Of a stretch of DNA of 29,148 nucleotides, positions 7,416 through 15,528 are shown one piece after another. Under the pieces are notes generated by a model. It was not told where the DNA came from. It saw only the letters and a program-made list of their open reading frames with translations, and searched no databases. The position numbers and the translations under genes were made by a program. Numbering within the stretch: the stretch's first letter is position 1; every line of letters begins with the position of its first letter. Source of the DNA: Lysobacterales bacterium (GTDB taxonomy: Bacteria > Pseudomonadota > Gammaproteobacteria > Xanthomonadales > SZUA-36); NCBI GenBank assembly GCA_009692275.1, contig SHZL01000006.1, forward strand, positions 1 through 29,148, in the 5' to 3' direction.

Positions 7416-8140
7416 CTAACGGGTTTTTGACCAACGGGCGGATTTCTGCGGCGCAGGAAGCGGCCCGGCCATGGCCCATGCGCAGTTTCGTGCTGCGCGG
7501 CGGGCGCCTGACTGAAGGCCAGAAGCGTGCACTGGCCGAACTGTGGCCGCGTTTCGGCATCGAGGAAGCCGGTGGGGTGCTGGATTTCCGTCAGCTATTC
7601 GGCAATTCCGGCGCCGTTGTTCTCGATATTGGCTTTGGCAATGGCGAGTCCACCTGGCAGGTGGCGTGCGACCGGCCGGATGAAAATTATCTCGGTGTTG
7701 AGGTACACCGTCCCGGGGTGGGCCACCTGTTATTGAAGATCGAGGAGCACAGGCTGGGGAACATACGCATTGCCTGTGCGGATGCAGTCGAATTTCTCCG
7801 GCTGCGGGTTGCGGACGGTTCATTGGGCGGGGCGAGGCTATATTTTCCGGATCCATGGCCAAAGAAGAGGCATCACAAGCGGCGCATTGTGCAACCCGGG
7901 TTTGTAAGCTTGCTGGGGGACAAACTTGCGCCCGGTGGAGTGCTCCACATGGCAACCGACTGGAGCCCTTACGCAGAGCACATGCTCACGGTGATGACCT
8001 CCTGCAACAGCTTTGAGAACCTTTCCTTGTCCGGTGACTACTGCCCGAGGCCGCCGTGGCGGGCAGTGACCCGTTATGAGAACCGGGGCAGGAAACTGGG
8101 CCACGAGGTGTACGACCTGATTTTCCGCAAGCGGGGATGA
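7412..8140 (+). CDS. trmB: tRNA (guanine-N7-)-methyltransferase
   Basis: TrmB methylates N7 of G46 in the tRNA variable loop using S-adenosylmethionine. Seen are SFVLRGGRLTEGQ (about 25-37), the AdoMet loop LDIGFGNGES, LGVEVHRPGVG, the catalytic FPDPWPKKRHHKRR, HMATDW and a C-terminal RGRKLGHEVYDLIF. The length of 242 fits the family. The start is uncertain: TTG at 7412 overlaps the thiG stop, a second TTG lies at 7427 within an imperfect tandem copy, and an ATG at 7478 would remove the usual N-terminal lead-in. None has a clear ribosome-binding site, so initiation probably depends on coupling to thiG. Confidence 0.94.
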   Translation: MTNGFLTNGRISAAQEAARPWPMRSFVLRGGRLTEGQKRALAELWPRFGIEEAGGVLDFRQLFGNSGAVVLDIGFGNGESTWQVACDRPDENYLGVEVHRPGVGHLLLKIEEHRLGNIRIACADAVEFLRLRVADGSLGGARLYFPDPWPKKRHHKRRIVQPGFVSLLGDKLAPGGVLHMATDWSPYAEHMLTVMTSCNSFENLSLSGDYCPRPPWRAVTRYENRGRKLGHEVYDLIFRKRG

Positions 8141-8221
8141 TTCCAGTCTTGCGTGGTTTCATACCAGTGCACGGGTTAGGATAGCTTATTAACCACCCGT
8201 TTATAGGGGGACACATCCAGC

Positions 8222-10075
8222 ATGGGATCGGAAACCGGCCTGGTACTTACCGGCGACATGATGCTTGTGATGGTCGTCCTCAGTGCCACCATAGGGTTGT
8301 TCGTTTCTGAACTGGTGCGCGTTGACATAGCCGCCATCGCGGTCATGGTAGTGGTGGGCCTGCTGGGCCTGGTGCCCCCTACCGAATTGTTTAATGGTTT
8401 TGCATCCAATGCAGTCATATCCATCATTGCGGTGATGATTCTTGGCGCCGGGTTGGACCGTACCGGGGTCATGCTGGTCATCGCGGCCTGGATCCTCAAA
8501 GTCGGTGGCTCCACTGCCAACCGGATCATTCCGCTGCTGTGCGGCACCATTGGCCTGATCGGGGGCTTCATGCAAAACGTGGCCGCTGTTGCATTGTTCA
8601 TGCCGGTCACGTCGCGGATTGCCGCGCGCACAAAAATTCCGTTGTCCAGCCTGCTGATGCCCATGGGTTTTAGTGCTGTTCTCGGCGGGACCCTGACCAT
8701 GGTGGGTTCCTCCCCCCTGATTCTGCTCAACGACCTGATCCTCAACGCCAACCGCTCGCTGCCGCCGGACGTTGAGACCCTGAAAATCCTGCACTTGTTT
8801 GACATAACGCCCATAGGCTTGGTCATGCTTCCGATCGGCATCCTGTACCTGGTGTTTGCCGGCCGTTTCCTCTTGCCAAAAAACCGCGAGAAGCCGGTCA
8901 GTTCTCCGGCGCGCACCAAGTCTTACTTTGCCGACGTTTATGGCATCAAGGGCGACATTTTCGAGTTATTGGTCACGGTCGACTCCCGCCTGGTGGGGAT
9001 GAGGATCGGCGATGCGGAGAAACTTGATGGCGCGCCCATGCTGCTGGCGATTCGCAATACCGAGGAGCCCCGGCTGGCACCGCCTTCAGATGAGATGATT
9101 TGGGTTGGAACCATCCTCGGCGTGATGGGCACGCGGGACCTGGTTGGGCAGTTTGCCATTGATTACCAATGCAGGGTCCAGCCGCGCTTGCGAACTTTTG
9201 GCGGTTTATTCAATTCCAGCCGTGCGGGGATTTCGGAGTTGGTGATTCCGCCGGGGTCCCGCATGATTGGTCAGACCATCAACAAGGCGCGTTTGCGTAA
9301 ACGGTATGGTATCAGCGTCCTGGCTATCAACCGCCGCGGCGAAATCGTGACCCGGGGTACTCGTGACATCGAACTGGAGACGGGTGACTGCCTGGTTTCT
9401 CACAGCACCTGGCAGGACCTTGCCATCGTCAGCCGCGAGCGCGATTTCATCGTGGCGACAGAAGTTCCCAAGGAAGAGCAACGCCCGCAGAAGGTAGGGT
9501 ATGCACTGGCTTTTTTTGCCATTGCCATATTGTTAAGTATTTTTAGTGACTACCGGCTTGCCATTTGCCTGCTGGTCGGCGCCCTGGGCATGGTTCTGTC
9601 GGGCGTGTTGAGCATGGATGAAGCCTACAGCGCCGTCAGTTGGAAAACGGTATTCCTGCTGGCCAGCCTGATTCCACTGGGCCAGGCCATGGATCGAACC
9701 GGCACGGCAGCGTGGATTGCGCAGGAAATCATGATGGCCCTGGGAGACATGCCCGCCATTGCAATACAGATTTCCCTGGCCCTGTTGGCGACGGTCTTCA
9801 GCCTGGTCCTGTCCAACGTGGGAGCCACGACCATCCTGGTGCCCATCGCCATCAATATCGCCCTGGCAACAGGTGCCAACCCCCTGATGTACGCACTGAT
9901 CATTGCCTTGTCCGCATCCAACGCCTTTATCCTGCCTACCAACCAGGTCAATGCCCTGATCATGGGACCCGGTGGCTACCGGGTAGCTGACTTCGTCCGT
10001 GTCGGGAGCATGATGAGCGTCGTGTTCATGAGCGTGATGCTGGTCATGGTGAACTGGCTGTTTGGTTCCCACTGA
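8222..10075 (+). CDS. SLC13-type permease with two internal RCK_C (TrkA-C) domains
   Basis: A 617-residue anion permease of the DASS/SLC13 group. The N-terminal membrane half (about 1-220) contains MQNVAAVALFMPVTSR near 117 and TMVGSSPLILLND, the substrate/sodium loop. Two cytosolic TrkA-C domains follow (about 230-400), the second with SRMIGQTINKARLRKRYGIS. The C-terminal membrane half has SNVGATTILVPIAIN and SASNAFILPTNQVNALI. The related YfbS-type and algal SAC1/SLT proteins share this plan and are tied to sulfate or unknown anions, so sulfate is possible but unproven. A GGGGG stretch about 12 bases before the ATG is the likely ribosome-binding site. It stands alone, 81 bases after trmB. 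Confidence 0.85.
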   Translation: MGSETGLVLTGDMMLVMVVLSATIGLFVSELVRVDIAAIAVMVVVGLLGLVPPTELFNGFASNAVISIIAVMILGAGLDRTGVMLVIAAWILKVGGSTANRIIPLLCGTIGLIGGFMQNVAAVALFMPVTSRIAARTKIPLSSLLMPMGFSAVLGGTLTMVGSSPLILLNDLILNANRSLPPDVETLKILHLFDITPIGLVMLPIGILYLVFAGRFLLPKNREKPVSSPARTKSYFADVYGIKGDIFELLVTVDSRLVGMRIGDAEKLDGAPMLLAIRNTEEPRLAPPSDEMIWVGTILGVMGTRDLVGQFAIDYQCRVQPRLRTFGGLFNSSRAGISELVIPPGSRMIGQTINKARLRKRYGISVLAINRRGEIVTRGTRDIELETGDCLVSHSTWQDLAIVSRERDFIVATEVPKEEQRPQKVGYALAFFAIAILLSIFSDYRLAICLLVGALGMVLSGVLSMDEAYSAVSWKTVFLLASLIPLGQAMDRTGTAAWIAQEIMMALGDMPAIAIQISLALLATVFSLVLSNVGATTILVPIAINIALATGANPLMYALIIALSASNAFILPTNQVNALIMGPGGYRVADFVRVGSMMSVVFMSVMLVMVNWLFGSH

Positions 10076-10080
10076 TCCGC

Positions 10081-10431
10081 TTAGACACGCTCCTGCACCA
10101 GTTCCTGGTCCAGCCAAACCGAGTCGTCATCCAGCCTGACCTCGAGGCTCCGCAGGCGTGCACCCCGGCATGGGCCTGAGATGCATTCGCCGGATTCGAG
10201 GAGAAAAGTGGCGCCGTGTTGTGCGCAGACCAGGTGTCGCTCCGGGCTGAACAGAAACTGGTCCGGACCCCAGTTGAGCGGCCTGCCCTGGTGGGGGCAG
10301 ACGTTTAGGAAGGCGCGAATCCTGCCGGCATGCAGAAACACCATGGCGTAGCTCGGCATTGGGCCCGCCATAAGGCGAATTTCCTTGCCGTTTTCATCGA
10401 CTTCTTCAATTTTGCACACGTACTGTGACAT
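10081..10431 (-). CDS. Rieske [2Fe-2S] ferredoxin-like protein
   Basis: A 116-residue soluble single-domain Rieske protein. The cluster ligands are clear: CPHQG (C45, H47) and CAQHGATF (C69, H72). The 21 residues between the two boxes are a little longer than in the smallest ferredoxins. It resembles the ferredoxin partners of dioxygenases and the NirD-like small subunits, but no oxygenase, reductase or nirB is adjacent, so its electron partner is unknown. The ATG at 10431 has CAGGG seven bases upstream; a longer in-frame version from 10485 would add a basic leader and overlap the divergent gene. It converges tail to tail with the SLC13 permease, five bases apart. Confidence 0.87.
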   Translation of the reverse strand: MSQYVCKIEEVDENGKEIRLMAGPMPSYAMVFLHAGRIRAFLNVCPHQGRPLNWGPDQFLFSPERHLVCAQHGATFLLESGECISGPCRGARLRSLEVRLDDDSVWLDQELVQERV

Positions 10432-10483
10432 TGATTTGCCCTGTTTCTGGCCACACCTGCGGGTAAAGGAGTAGGCTCTGCCC

Positions 10484-10759
10484 ATGAAATACTACATCAG
10501 TCCACCCGCTATGAACCCGCTGTCACGGCTGCTCACTGCCCTTGTTGCCGCCCTGTCGCTGATTGGTTTTTTCTTTTTCGGCCTGGTTGTCGCAAGCATT
10601 CTGCTGACGGTGCTGCTCGCTTTTGGCCTGCTATTCTGGGTTCGGTCGCTGTGGCTGGGACGCAAACTGGCTGTGAACCGCGCACCCCTGGGCCCGGCCG
10701 GGCAGCAGGGCGAAGTCATCGATGCCGAGTACACGTTGGTTCACAGACGGCGCGAATAA
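10484..10759 (+). CDS. small two-helix membrane protein, unknown function
   Basis: A 91-residue protein with one long hydrophobic region (about 17-53) that probably folds as two adjacent membrane helices, the second starting near SILLTVLLAFG. A polar basic tail contains RAPLGPAGQQGEVIDAEYTLV. The EVIDAEY ending is common in small uncharacterised proteobacterial membrane proteins, where it may be cytosolic. AAGGAG lies 12 bases before the ATG, a long spacing; a second ATG at 10511 would shorten it by nine residues. It is transcribed away from the Rieske gene. I do not recognise a function. Confidence 0.6.
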   Translation: MKYYISPPAMNPLSRLLTALVAALSLIGFFFFGLVVASILLTVLLAFGLLFWVRSLWLGRKLAVNRAPLGPAGQQGEVIDAEYTLVHRRRE

Positions 10760-10834
10760 ATCGTCCAACGGCGTTGTATTTCTGCTTCGCAGGTATAAAC
10801 TGAATACCGGTCCTTAAAATCAGGGTGAATAGCG

Positions 10835-11269
10835 ATGTCCACGATCCGCGAGATTCTGGACCGCAAAGGGAGGGCGGTTCTTACCATGCATGGCGGGGCT
10901 ACTGTGCTGGAAGCCATAACCCTGATGTCCGAGGCCAATGTCGGAGCACTGATCATTCAGGATGATGCGCAACCCGAAGGCATTTTCACTGAACGCGACT
11001 ACCTGCGAAAGATTGCCCTCAAAGGACGATCCTCATCAACTACACCGTTGCGGGACGTCATGTCGGCTCCCCTGATCACCGTCACCACTGGCGATTCCCC
11101 CGAAAGCGCGATGGAAACCATGACGGAGTGCCGTTGCAGGCACCTGGTCGTGACCCACGGTGGTGAGATGGTAGGCATTATCTCCGTCGGTGACCTGGTC
11201 AAACACATGCTGGAAGAAAAAGAAGTTGAAGTGCGACAACTGGCTCAATATATTGCTGGTTCGTACTGA
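10835..11269 (+). CDS. CBS-domain pair protein
   Basis: A 144-residue stand-alone Bateman module. The first CBS repeat covers about residues 5-65 (VLEAITLMSEANVGALII followed by GIFTERDYLRKI). The second covers about 70-130 (PLRDVMSAPLITVTTGDSPESAM, RHLVV, MVGIISVGDLVKHML). Such modules bind AMP, ATP, S-adenosylmethionine or other adenosyl ligands and regulate partners; no partner domain is fused here. AGGGTGA eight bases before the ATG is a good ribosome-binding site, and TATAAA at about 10792-10797 is a possible -10. It converges on the permease at 11310; metK, which makes an adenosyl compound, lies on the other side, though a link is only a guess. Confidence 0.88.
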   Translation: MSTIREILDRKGRAVLTMHGGATVLEAITLMSEANVGALIIQDDAQPEGIFTERDYLRKIALKGRSSSTTPLRDVMSAPLITVTTGDSPESAMETMTECRCRHLVVTHGGEMVGIISVGDLVKHMLEEKEVEVRQLAQYIAGSY

Positions 11270-11309
11270 GAAACCATTTCTCCTGCCGGCCCATGTTCTG
11301 CTACCGACG

Positions 11310-12644
11310 TTAGGGTAAGGGTGTGGAGAAAAAATCAAAGAAAAAATAGAAGACCAGGCTACTGGTGACCAGGGTTGCAATCATGGTGGGCGTTCCATAC
11401 CGAAACCACATCCAGGGCGTTATTGCGAGGGAAGGATCGTTCTCCTTTTTTGCCAGCCGCTCGGATATGGTCACGATGTACACATTCGCGGTTGAGCCGA
11501 TGTGCGTGCCATTCCCGCCCATGCCTACACCTACAGCCAGCGCCCACCACAGTGGGGTGATCTCGATGCCTTGTGCTTCCATGCCCAGCAGGACGGGGAT
11601 CATGGCTGCGGTGAAAGGAATGTTATCGATCAGGGCGGAAAGAAACGCAGATACCCAAAGCAACACCAGGGTTGCCGTCAACAGGTCTTGTTTTACAAAG
11701 GGCACAATGTATTGCCCGAGGTAGCGGAGAAAGCCGCTGTGCTCCACGCCGCCCACGACGATGAACAGAGATATGAAAAAAATCAGCAATGGAATTTCAA
11801 TATCCGCCATGGCGTGATCCATTTCCACATCGCGCGCCACGAATAGCAACAAGGCTAGTCCGGTAGCGGCAACCATCCATGGCTCCCAGCCGATCTGGTG
11901 ATGAACCACGAACAGCACGACCATCACGCCCAGGACGGCCGCGCATTTTAGCCACAGGGCGCGATTCTGGTACTCTGTCGCCTCGTCAAAAACACCTTCG
12001 GGCTTACGCGCCAGTTCCTTGTGGAAAAGAATTCGCAAAGACAGCAAAGTGGCCAGCCACGCGACAAACACCAGGCCACCCATGTGGTAGAAAAATGTGT
12101 TGAAGTCGATGCCTTTGGCCGAACCGATCATCAGGTTGGGTGGATCTCCTACCAGCGTAGCTACGCCACCGGTATCGGTGAGCAGGGCTGCAGCGAGCAG
12201 GAACGGTATTGGGGTGATTTTCATCGACCTCGCGATCATGATGATCAGGGGCCCGAAGATGACCACCGTCGTCACATTGTCCAGCAACATCGATAACAGG
12301 GTAACTGCAGTGCCAAGCAACACCAGAAGCTTGAACTGGTGGCCGCGACTGATGCGTGCCATGTACTTGGCCATCGCTTCAAACCCGCCGGTCGGGATCA
12401 TGATAGAAATAATCGCCATCATGCTGCCGAGCAGGAAGACGACATTCCAGTCCACCGCCTTGACCGCCAAAATGGAATCGTAGAAGCCATAGTACTGGCC
12501 GACGATGATCATAAGGATCGCGCCCAACATCGAAAACTTTGCGCGGTGAAACCCGTGCAGCGTTTCAGTGAAAATTCCAATGAACGTAACGGCCAGAACG
12601 ATGCCGGAAGCAATCATCGATTCATTCAATACCAGGACTTCCAC
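11310..12644 (-). CDS. ArsB/NhaD-type ion permease (ion-transporter superfamily)
   Basis: A 444-residue polytopic protein of the ArsB/NhaD/P-protein group. The two half-repeats each carry a helix-break motif: LLDNVTTVVIFGPLI with GGVATLVGDPPNLMIGS in the first half, and LIDNIPFTAAMIPV with GGNGTHIGSTANV in the second. Members move arsenite, Na+/H+ or organic anions; no ars genes are nearby, so Na+/H+ exchange or anion export are open options. I chose GTG at 12644 because GGGGGA precedes it by five bases. The longer TTG version from 12710 would overlap the predicted promoter hexamer TATACT at 12692-12697. Divergent from metK. Confidence 0.83.
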   Translation of the reverse strand: MEVLVLNESMIASGIVLAVTFIGIFTETLHGFHRAKFSMLGAILMIIVGQYYGFYDSILAVKAVDWNVVFLLGSMMAIISIMIPTGGFEAMAKYMARISRGHQFKLLVLLGTAVTLLSMLLDNVTTVVIFGPLIIMIARSMKITPIPFLLAAALLTDTGGVATLVGDPPNLMIGSAKGIDFNTFFYHMGGLVFVAWLATLLSLRILFHKELARKPEGVFDEATEYQNRALWLKCAAVLGVMVVLFVVHHQIGWEPWMVAATGLALLLFVARDVEMDHAMADIEIPLLIFFISLFIVVGGVEHSGFLRYLGQYIVPFVKQDLLTATLVLLWVSAFLSALIDNIPFTAAMIPVLLGMEAQGIEITPLWWALAVGVGMGGNGTHIGSTANVYIVTISERLAKKENDPSLAITPWMWFRYGTPTMIATLVTSSLVFYFFFDFFSTPLP

Positions 12645-12691
12645 AGTTTTCCCCCGGAACAGCGCGCCGACTGCAGCATTTGGTTGCGCCG

Positions 12692-12700
12692 AGTATAGCA
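12692..12700 (-). promoter_or_regulatory. extended -10 promoter of the ArsB/NhaD-type gene
   Basis: On the minus strand TG-C-TATACT matches the extended -10 consensus. The expected start point near 12685 would give a leader of about 40 bases to the GTG at 12644, containing the GGGGGA ribosome-binding site. Confidence 0.45.
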
Positions 12701-12762
12701 GTCCCGCCAAACCGGGCCAGAACCTTGCCGAAAGGGGTGGTGCATTCCTTTTTCATTGTGGT

Positions 12763-12768
12763 TAGAAT
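12763..12768 (+). promoter_or_regulatory. candidate -10 hexamer of metK
   Basis: TAGAAT lies in the AT-rich stretch upstream of metK and would give a leader of about 40 bases to the ATG at 12816. No good -35 hexamer is seen at the usual spacing. A second AT-rich hexamer, TATATT, lies closer to the gene at about 12791. Confidence 0.35.
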
Positions 12769-12815
12769 GTATCTCCCTATCCCGATTGAAAGATATATTA
12801 AGAGGTTCAGGCCGC

Positions 12816-13979
12816 ATGAGAAATTTCCTATTTACCTCGGAATCCGTTTCCGAGGGTCATCCGGACAAGGTTGCCGACCAGATTTCCGATGCGGTCCTGG
12901 ATGCCATCCTGAAGAAAGACCCGGCTGCCCGCGTCGCCTGTGAAACCTTTGTAAAAACCGGCGTGGCCATCGTCGGCGGTGAAATAACGACCAGCGCCTG
13001 GGTGGATCTCGAAGCCCTCATTCGCAAGGTCATCGTCGATATTGGATATGACTCCTCGGACGTGGGTTTTGACGGCAAGACCTGCGGCGTGATCAATATC
13101 ATCGGCAAGCAGTCTCTCGACATCAAGCGTGGGGTTGATCGCGGGCGTCCGGAAAATCAGGGTGCCGGCGACCAGGGCCTGATGTTTGGCTATGCAACCA
13201 ATGAAACAGCCGTGCTCATGCCGGCGCCGATTTTTTATGCCCACGAACTGGTCAAACGCCAGTCGCTGGTGCGCCGTACTTCCAAGGCAGGCAAAGCGTT
13301 CCTGCGCCCGGACGCCAAGAGCCAGGTAACATTTCGATACGAAAATGGCAAGCCAGCGGGGATTGATGCGGTGGTGCTCTCCACCCAGCACAGCCCCGAT
13401 ATTTCCCAGAAAAACCTGCGGGAGCTGGTGATGGAGAAAATCATCAAGCCCGTGCTGCCGAAAGCCTGGCTTGACCGAAGAACCAGGTACCACATCAACC
13501 CGACCGGGCGTTTTGAAATTGGCGGCCCCGTGGGTGATGCAGGCCTGACCGGCCGCAAGATCATCGTTGATACCTACGGCGGTATGGCGCGTCACGGTGG
13601 TGGAGCATTTTCCGGAAAGGACCCTTCAAAGGTCGATCGTTCAGCGGCTTATGCCTGCCGCTACGTGGCCAAGAACCTGGTCGCCGCCGGGCTGGCTGAC
13701 CGGGTTGAAATACAGGTGTCCTACGCCATCGGTGTCGCCAGGCCCACTTCGATCAGCGTGGAAACGTTTGGCACGGAAAAAATACCAGCGGAGAAAATCG
13801 AGCGGCTGGTACGGCAGAAATTTGATCTGCGTCCCTACGGCATCATCCGGATGCTCGACCTGATCCGGCCCATCTACCAGCCTCTCGCGGCCTACGGCCA
13901 CATGGGACGGGAAGATCTAAACGTGAGCTGGGAAGCCACCACGCTGGCGGCAGAATTGCGCGAGGCAGCCGGGCTTTAG
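12816..13979 (+). CDS. metK: S-adenosylmethionine synthetase
   Basis: MetK makes S-adenosylmethionine from methionine and ATP in the cytosol. The N-terminal FTSESVSEGHPDKVADQISDA contains the ATP-binding histidine and Mg-binding aspartate. QGLMFGYA near residue 122 is the central-domain motif, and the P-loop-like GGGAFSGKDPSKVDRS lies near 265-280. The 387 residues fit the family. The ATG at 12816 leaves the usual two or three residues before FTSES; AGAGG lies ten bases upstream. Codons 20 positions further upstream are open but not conserved. The next genes, ahcY and metF, are likely co-transcribed. No S-adenosylmethionine riboswitch pattern is visible in the leader. Confidence 0.97.
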   Translation: MRNFLFTSESVSEGHPDKVADQISDAVLDAILKKDPAARVACETFVKTGVAIVGGEITTSAWVDLEALIRKVIVDIGYDSSDVGFDGKTCGVINIIGKQSLDIKRGVDRGRPENQGAGDQGLMFGYATNETAVLMPAPIFYAHELVKRQSLVRRTSKAGKAFLRPDAKSQVTFRYENGKPAGIDAVVLSTQHSPDISQKNLRELVMEKIIKPVLPKAWLDRRTRYHINPTGRFEIGGPVGDAGLTGRKIIVDTYGGMARHGGGAFSGKDPSKVDRSAAYACRYVAKNLVAAGLADRVEIQVSYAIGVARPTSISVETFGTEKIPAEKIERLVRQKFDLRPYGIIRMLDLIRPIYQPLAAYGHMGREDLNVSWEATTLAAELREAAGL

Positions 13980-14034
13980 GCCTGGCCCTCTCCACACTGA
14001 ATACGAACCAAACTGAATACACGGGAGTAGAACT

Positions 14035-15465
14035 GTGAATGCTGTCCTTGAACAGATGAACAAGCAGGATTTTTATGTTGCGGATATCGCGCTTGCCGGC
14101 TTCGGCCGCAAGGAAATTGCCATTGCCGAAACGGAGATGCCCGGCCTGATGGCATTGCGCGCGGAATACGCCGCTGCACAGCCTCTCAAGGGTACCCGCA
14201 TAGCCGGCAGCCTGCACATGACCATCCAGACCGCGATGCTGATTGAGACGCTGGAAGCGCTGGGGGCACAAGTGCGTTGGGCGTCGTGCAATATCTATTC
14301 AACCCAGGACCACGCCGCCGCCGCGATCGCCAAGAACGGCACGCCGGTGTTTGCGTTCAAAGGTGAATCGCTGGATGAGTACTGGGAATTCACCCACCGG
14401 ATTTTTGACTGGGGCCACGGCGAAAGTAATGAAAACTTTGCCAACATGATCCTTGATGACGGGGGTGATGCCACCTTGTTGCTGTATCTCGGCTCCAGGG
14501 CCGAGAAAGACCCTTCCTTGCTGGACAATCCGCACAGCGAAGAGGAAATTTCCCTGTTCAATGCCATTCGTCAGCGGCTGGCGAGCCGGCCCGGCTGGTA
14601 TACCAGGGCGCTGGCGCAGATCAAGGGCGTTACTGAAGAAACCACCACCGGCGTGAAGCGCTTGTACCAGATGGCGCGGGATGGCCAATTGCCATTTCCC
14701 GCGATCAACGTTAATGATTCGGTGACCAAGTCCAAGTTCGACAACCTCTACGGCTGTCGCGAATCGCTGGTGGATGGTATCAAGCGCGCCACCGACGTCA
14801 TGATCGCCGGCAAGATCGCCGTTGTTGCGGGATATGGTGATGTCGGCAAAGGCTGCGCGCAATCACTCAAGGGCCTGGGCGCAACCGTATGGATCACTGA
14901 AATTGACCCAATCTGTGCACTGCAGGCAGCCATGGAAGGGTTCCGCGTGGTGACCATGGACGAAGTGGCAGCAAAGGCCGACATCTTCGTTACGGCCACC
15001 GGTAATTTCCACGTCATAACCCACGACCACATGGTGCAGATGAAACACCAGGCTATCGTGTGCAACATCGGTCATTTCGATAACGAGATCGATATTGCCA
15101 GCCTGAAGAAATACAAATGGGAAAACATCAAGCCGCAGGTTGACCACATCATCTTCCCGAGCGGCCGGAGGATCATCCTGCTGGCCCAGGGGCGACTGGT
15201 GAACCTGGGCTGTGCTACCGGCCATCCCAGTTTCGTGATGTCGAATTCATTCAGCAATCAGGTGCTGGCCCAGATCGAATTGTGGAACCACGGCGACCGC
15301 TACGAGAACCAGGTTTATGTATTGCCCAAGCACCTGGACGAACACGTGGCGCGCCTGCATCTGGAGCGCATTGGTGTGCATCTCACCGAGCTGACTGCAC
15401 AGCAAGCAAAATACATCGGTGTTGACGCCTCCGGGCCATACAAGCCGGATCATTACCGGTACTGA
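14035..15465 (+). CDS. ahcY: S-adenosylhomocysteine hydrolase
   Basis: AhcY splits S-adenosylhomocysteine to homocysteine and adenosine, relieving inhibition of methyltransferases. Visible are GSLHMTIQTAMLIETL (substrate histidine), NIYSTQDHAAAAIA, the NVNDSVTKSKFDNLYG motif with its catalytic lysine and aspartate, the NAD-binding GYGDVGKG near residue 265, and the C-terminal KPDHYRY. At 476 residues it is the long bacterial form with the insert around 140-185. GTG is the start, with GGGAG seven bases before it. It follows metK by 55 bases, within which ACTGAATAC occurs twice. No S-adenosylhomocysteine riboswitch is seen. Confidence 0.97.
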   Translation: MNAVLEQMNKQDFYVADIALAGFGRKEIAIAETEMPGLMALRAEYAAAQPLKGTRIAGSLHMTIQTAMLIETLEALGAQVRWASCNIYSTQDHAAAAIAKNGTPVFAFKGESLDEYWEFTHRIFDWGHGESNENFANMILDDGGDATLLLYLGSRAEKDPSLLDNPHSEEEISLFNAIRQRLASRPGWYTRALAQIKGVTEETTTGVKRLYQMARDGQLPFPAINVNDSVTKSKFDNLYGCRESLVDGIKRATDVMIAGKIAVVAGYGDVGKGCAQSLKGLGATVWITEIDPICALQAAMEGFRVVTMDEVAAKADIFVTATGNFHVITHDHMVQMKHQAIVCNIGHFDNEIDIASLKKYKWENIKPQVDHIIFPSGRRIILLAQGRLVNLGCATGHPSFVMSNSFSNQVLAQIELWNHGDRYENQVYVLPKHLDEHVARLHLERIGVHLTELTAQQAKYIGVDASGPYKPDHYRY

Positions 15466-15528
15466 GTTGAGGGGCCTGGCCATTTGACCAGGCACTCTTC
15501 ATGCCCGGGCACAAGGGTCAGGCAAAAA

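Noticed and set aside
11268..11282. GAGAAA-CCA-TTTCTC hairpin after the CBS gene as terminator
   Set aside because: AT-rich, weak stem, overlaps the stop codon, and no T-run follows.
12645..12710. Longer TTG-initiated version of the ArsB/NhaD-type gene
   Set aside because: It has no ribosome-binding site and overlaps the predicted promoter hexamer, while GTG at 12644 has a strong one.
12711..14034. Possible S-adenosylmethionine or S-adenosylhomocysteine riboswitch upstream of metK or ahcY
   Set aside because: The metK leader and the 55-base metK-ahcY gap contain none of the riboswitch core words I know, and the gap is too short for the S-adenosylhomocysteine class with its expression platform.
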